Assembly (NCBI RefSeq): GCF_001027745.1
Contig: NZ_LECU01000006.1
Location: 62,001-126,000 of the forward strand
DNA length: 64,000 nt
Origin: Pedobacter sp. BMA
GTDB taxonomy: Bacteria; Bacteroidota; Bacteroidia; Sphingobacteriales; Sphingobacteriaceae
Direction of reading: 5' to 3'
Both the position numbers and the translations under genes were made by a program. The notes beneath the pieces are model-generated. The model saw only the letters and a list, made by a program, of their open reading frames with translations. It searched no databases and had not been told where the DNA came from. Positions 62,344 to 64,000 of the stretch are shown here, piece after piece; position 1 is the stretch's first letter, and each line of letters starts with the position of its first letter.

Positions 62344-62351
62344 CAAAGGTA
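62344..62351 (-). promoter_or_regulatory. -7 box TACCTTTG 5 nt before the Cys-rich gene
   Basis: On the minus strand TACCTTTG is a full match to TAnnTTTG, followed by TAATA and the ATG at 62338. The transcript would have at most one or two leader bases. No strong -33 box is seen. Confidence 0.6.
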
Positions 62352-62433
62352 AAGCAAAAAAAACCGAATAACATTGCCTTTTATTTATTGAATTTCATTT
62401 TTTAAAGTAATTTAGCCTTAAACACCGTTTAAA

Positions 62434-63138
62434 ATGAAGAAATTACTCCTGCTGATTGGGTTACTTACCACATTATCTACTTTTGCCTCAAAGCCAAAAA
62501 ATCAATATATCAAGATTAAATCTGAGTTTGGTGAATGCATTATCAAACTGTATAATGAAACGCCTCTTCACCGCGATAACTTTTTAAAGCTGACAAAAGA
62601 TGGTTATTTTAACGGTACTTTATTTCACCGGGTGATTAAGGATTTTATGATACAGGGCGGCGATCCCGATTCAAGGAATGCAAAACCTGATAGTTTGCTG
62701 GGCGAAGGTGGGCCGAAATATACCATCCCTGCAGAATTCAGAGACAGCCTGTTCCATAAAAAGGGTGTGCTTGCTGCTGCCAGAGAAGGCGATATAATCA
62801 ATCCTGAAAAAGCATCAAGCGGAAGCCAGTTCTATCTGGTGCAGGGAAAGGTTTTTACCGATGAGCAGTTAAATAGTCTCGAAGAAAAAAGACTGAAACA
62901 TAAAATTCCTGACTGGCAAAGACTCGTATATAAAACTATTGGTGGTACACCTCATTTAGACCGGAACTACACTGTTTTCGGGGAGATTATTTCGGGGTTG
63001 GATATGGTAGATAAAATTGCAATGCTAACTACTGACAAAAATAACAGGCCTAAACAGGATGTTAAAATGGATATCACAATTTTAAAGAAACGGGAAGTTA
63101 AGAAACTTGAGAAGGCATTAGCAAGTCAGCTTTCGTAA
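62434..63138 (+). CDS. Exported peptidylprolyl isomerase (cyclophilin)
   Basis: A 234-residue exported cyclophilin (signal MKKLLLLIGLLTTLSTFA). It has FHRVIKDFMIQGGDP with the catalytic Arg and Phe, ASSGSQFYLVQG in the active-site loop, and FGEIISGLDMVDKIA near the end. It has a roughly 30-residue insertion (VFTDEQLNSLEEKRLKHK) common in Bacteroidota cyclophilins. It speeds proline isomerisation in periplasmic proteins. Confidence 0.96.
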   Translation: MKKLLLLIGLLTTLSTFASKPKNQYIKIKSEFGECIIKLYNETPLHRDNFLKLTKDGYFNGTLFHRVIKDFMIQGGDPDSRNAKPDSLLGEGGPKYTIPAEFRDSLFHKKGVLAAAREGDIINPEKASSGSQFYLVQGKVFTDEQLNSLEEKRLKHKIPDWQRLVYKTIGGTPHLDRNYTVFGEIISGLDMVDKIAMLTTDKNNRPKQDVKMDITILKKREVKKLEKALASQLS

Positions 63139-63149
63139 AAATGAGACCG

Positions 63150-63440
63150 TTATTTAGATATTAGTGGTTCCCGACGGTTGTCATAGAAATATAATAAGTA
63201 TATTCTATCGTTTTGGATCTCGTAAAAGATAGAAGTCAAACTGGTTATATTTCCTTTTCTAAATCTTTCTGATGAAAGGGATTCAAAAATTTCCGGGTGA
63301 CTTCTGATTATAGAAATAACTTTATTGGTCTGTTTCAAAAATTTCTTTGATGAGGTTTCTCCAAATCGGTCGTAAATAAACCAAAAAATCGCATCAAAAG
63401 TCTCTTTTGCCTCATCACTCCAAAATATTTCAAAAGTCAT
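63150..63440 (-). CDS. RelE/ParE-family toxin
   Basis: A 96-residue ParE/RelE-fold protein: EIFWSDEAKETFDAIFWFI at the start, then KVISIIRSHPEIFESLS and IYLLYFYDNRREP, the usual strand pattern. RelE-type toxins cut mRNA on ribosomes and ParE-type toxins poison gyrase; the sequence does not decide. It overlaps the antitoxin stop by an ATGA, so antitoxin is made first from one mRNA. Confidence 0.88.
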   Translation of the reverse strand: MTFEIFWSDEAKETFDAIFWFIYDRFGETSSKKFLKQTNKVISIIRSHPEIFESLSSERFRKGNITSLTSIFYEIQNDRIYLLYFYDNRREPLISK

Positions 63441-63664
63441 AGGTATTTGTTATACAATTTCATCACCTCGTCATGAGGTGTAAATTTTCCCTCTTCAACT
63501 TGTTTCATTCCTCTTTTAATACCCTCCTGAACGTGTAATGGTAAATCTTCCAAAATAAACTTCTCATTACTGCTTAAAAGCATGTCTAATTCCGACAAAA
63601 GATTTTCATCATTAGTTTCGAAGACTTTTTTAGCGATTTCAATTTTTAATTCTTCTATGCTCAT
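63437..63664 (-). CDS. Antitoxin partner of the RelE/ParE toxin
   Basis: A 75-residue acidic, helical protein (MSIEELKIEIAKKVFETNDE) with a C-terminal stretch LHVQEGIKRGMKQVEEGKFT typical of small antitoxins beside RelE/ParE toxins in Bacteroidota. It probably wraps and blocks the toxin. I chose ATG 63664 over a TTG at 63670. DNA-binding at the N-terminus is not evident. Confidence 0.82.
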   Translation of the reverse strand: MSIEELKIEIAKKVFETNDENLLSELDMLLSSNEKFILEDLPLHVQEGIKRGMKQVEEGKFTPHDEVMKLYNKYL

Positions 63665-63733
63665 AAACAAATTTAACGAAATGAAACTTCAATTACTATA
63701 GCCTGTCATCATTAATTTCTAAATTTACCACCA

Positions 63734-64000
63734 ATGAAAATCATCTCCTACAACGTTAATGGCATTCGGGCAGCCAGTACAAAAAATTTTTTCGGATGGT
63801 TACAAGCCACGGATGCAGACATGGTATGCTTGCAGGAGGTGAAAGCCTTGCCTGTGCAGATTCCTGAAATAATTGCTTTAATAGAGCAGCTAGGTTACCA
63901 TCATTATTGGTTTCCTGCTGAAAAAAAGGGATATAGTGGCGTGGCGATTCTTACGAGAATCAAACCTAATCATGTAGAATATGGTTGTGGAGAAGAATGG
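63734..64000 (+). CDS. xth: Exodeoxyribonuclease III (5' part only)
   Basis: The first 89 residues of an AP endonuclease/exonuclease III. MKIISYNVNGIRAA, then DMVCLQEVKA with the metal Glu, and GYHHYWFPAEKKGYSGVAILTR are the conserved N-terminal motifs of the family. It cuts DNA at abasic sites and degrades 3' ends in base excision repair. A 7-of-8 -7 box TAAATTTA (63720-63727) ends 6 nt before the ATG. The C-terminus is beyond the window. Confidence 0.95.
   Translation, partial: MKIISYNVNGIRAASTKNFFGWLQATDADMVCLQEVKALPVQIPEIIALIEQLGYHHYWFPAEKKGYSGVAILTRIKPNHVEYGCGEEW

Noticed and set aside
1-64000. CRISPR array, prophage, insertion sequence or integrated element
   Set aside because: No regular short repeats, no transposase, integrase or phage genes and no tRNA-linked duplications were seen.

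Overview
The window is typical of the phylum Bacteroidota, most likely family Sphingobacteriaceae (Pedobacter-like; the genus is inferred). The evidence is type IX secretion components (PorX, a PorP/SprF protein, a giant surface protein with a type B sorting domain), the fused LpxC-FabZ enzyme, promoters of the form TTTG-N18-21-TAnnTTTG instead of -35/-10 boxes, absence of clear Shine-Dalgarno sequences, and AT-rich gene gaps. No tRNA, rRNA operon, CRISPR array, prophage or insertion sequence is visible. The window looks like ordinary chromosome, cut through a TonB-family gene on the left and an exonuclease III gene on the right.

Layout. 1-7.9 kb: TonB tail, MgtC-family membrane protein, and a 1982-residue SprB-like PKD/Ig adhesin translationally coupled to its PorP/SprF partner. 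8-15.2 kb: leftward block groES-groEL and, upstream, miaB, a sigma-54 activator, lptE, a TPR-like gene and secG (folding, secretion and envelope assembly). 15.3-20.6 kb: rightward tandem AsmA-like paralogues, then LemA and a DUF3137 protein. 20.6-27.5 kb: leftward signalling cluster of a REC-kinase hybrid, a very large CHASE3-HAMP-GAF hybrid kinase with three receivers, two lone receivers, CheR and CheB. 27.6-34.6 kb: zinc metalloprotease, gltX, a sensor kinase/DinB/thioesterase run, an ECF sigma/anti-sigma pair with a divergent membrane protein, and a cold-shock protein. 34.6-45.5 kb: envelope and degradation genes (lipoprotein, phosphodiester glycosidase, large metalloprotease, aspartyl protease-PDZ, PBP4-type carboxypeptidase, PLP enzyme, SixA-like phosphatase, VanX-type dipeptidase, alanine dehydrogenase). 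45.5-53 kb: tsaE, porX, an HD phosphohydrolase, then the lipid A operon lpxD-lpxC/fabZ-lpxA and an ABC ATPase. 53-53.3 kb: an orphan promoter-terminator unit, probably a small RNA. 53.3-64 kb: DPP-IV-like peptidase, FAD protein, DinB-like transferase, a metal (probably copper) handling cluster, a cyclophilin, a toxin-antitoxin pair and exonuclease III.

Strongest regulatory observations. (1) Two near-identical, divergent ECF-type promoter elements (GGTGTAACCTG-N10-ATGT[C/A]GTC) lie between the ECF sigma gene and the opposite-strand DUF6249-like gene, suggesting autoregulation and a defined target. (2) Several genes (lpxD, the HD protein, a DinB-like gene, a Cys-rich protein, perhaps xth) have a Bacteroidota -7 box ending only 4-6 nt before the start codon, implying leaderless or nearly leaderless mRNAs. 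(3) A putative ~165-nt small RNA follows the lipid A operon. (4) The metal cluster contains an AraC-type regulator with an HMA-like N-terminal domain. No clear wholly new defence or biosynthetic system was seen.
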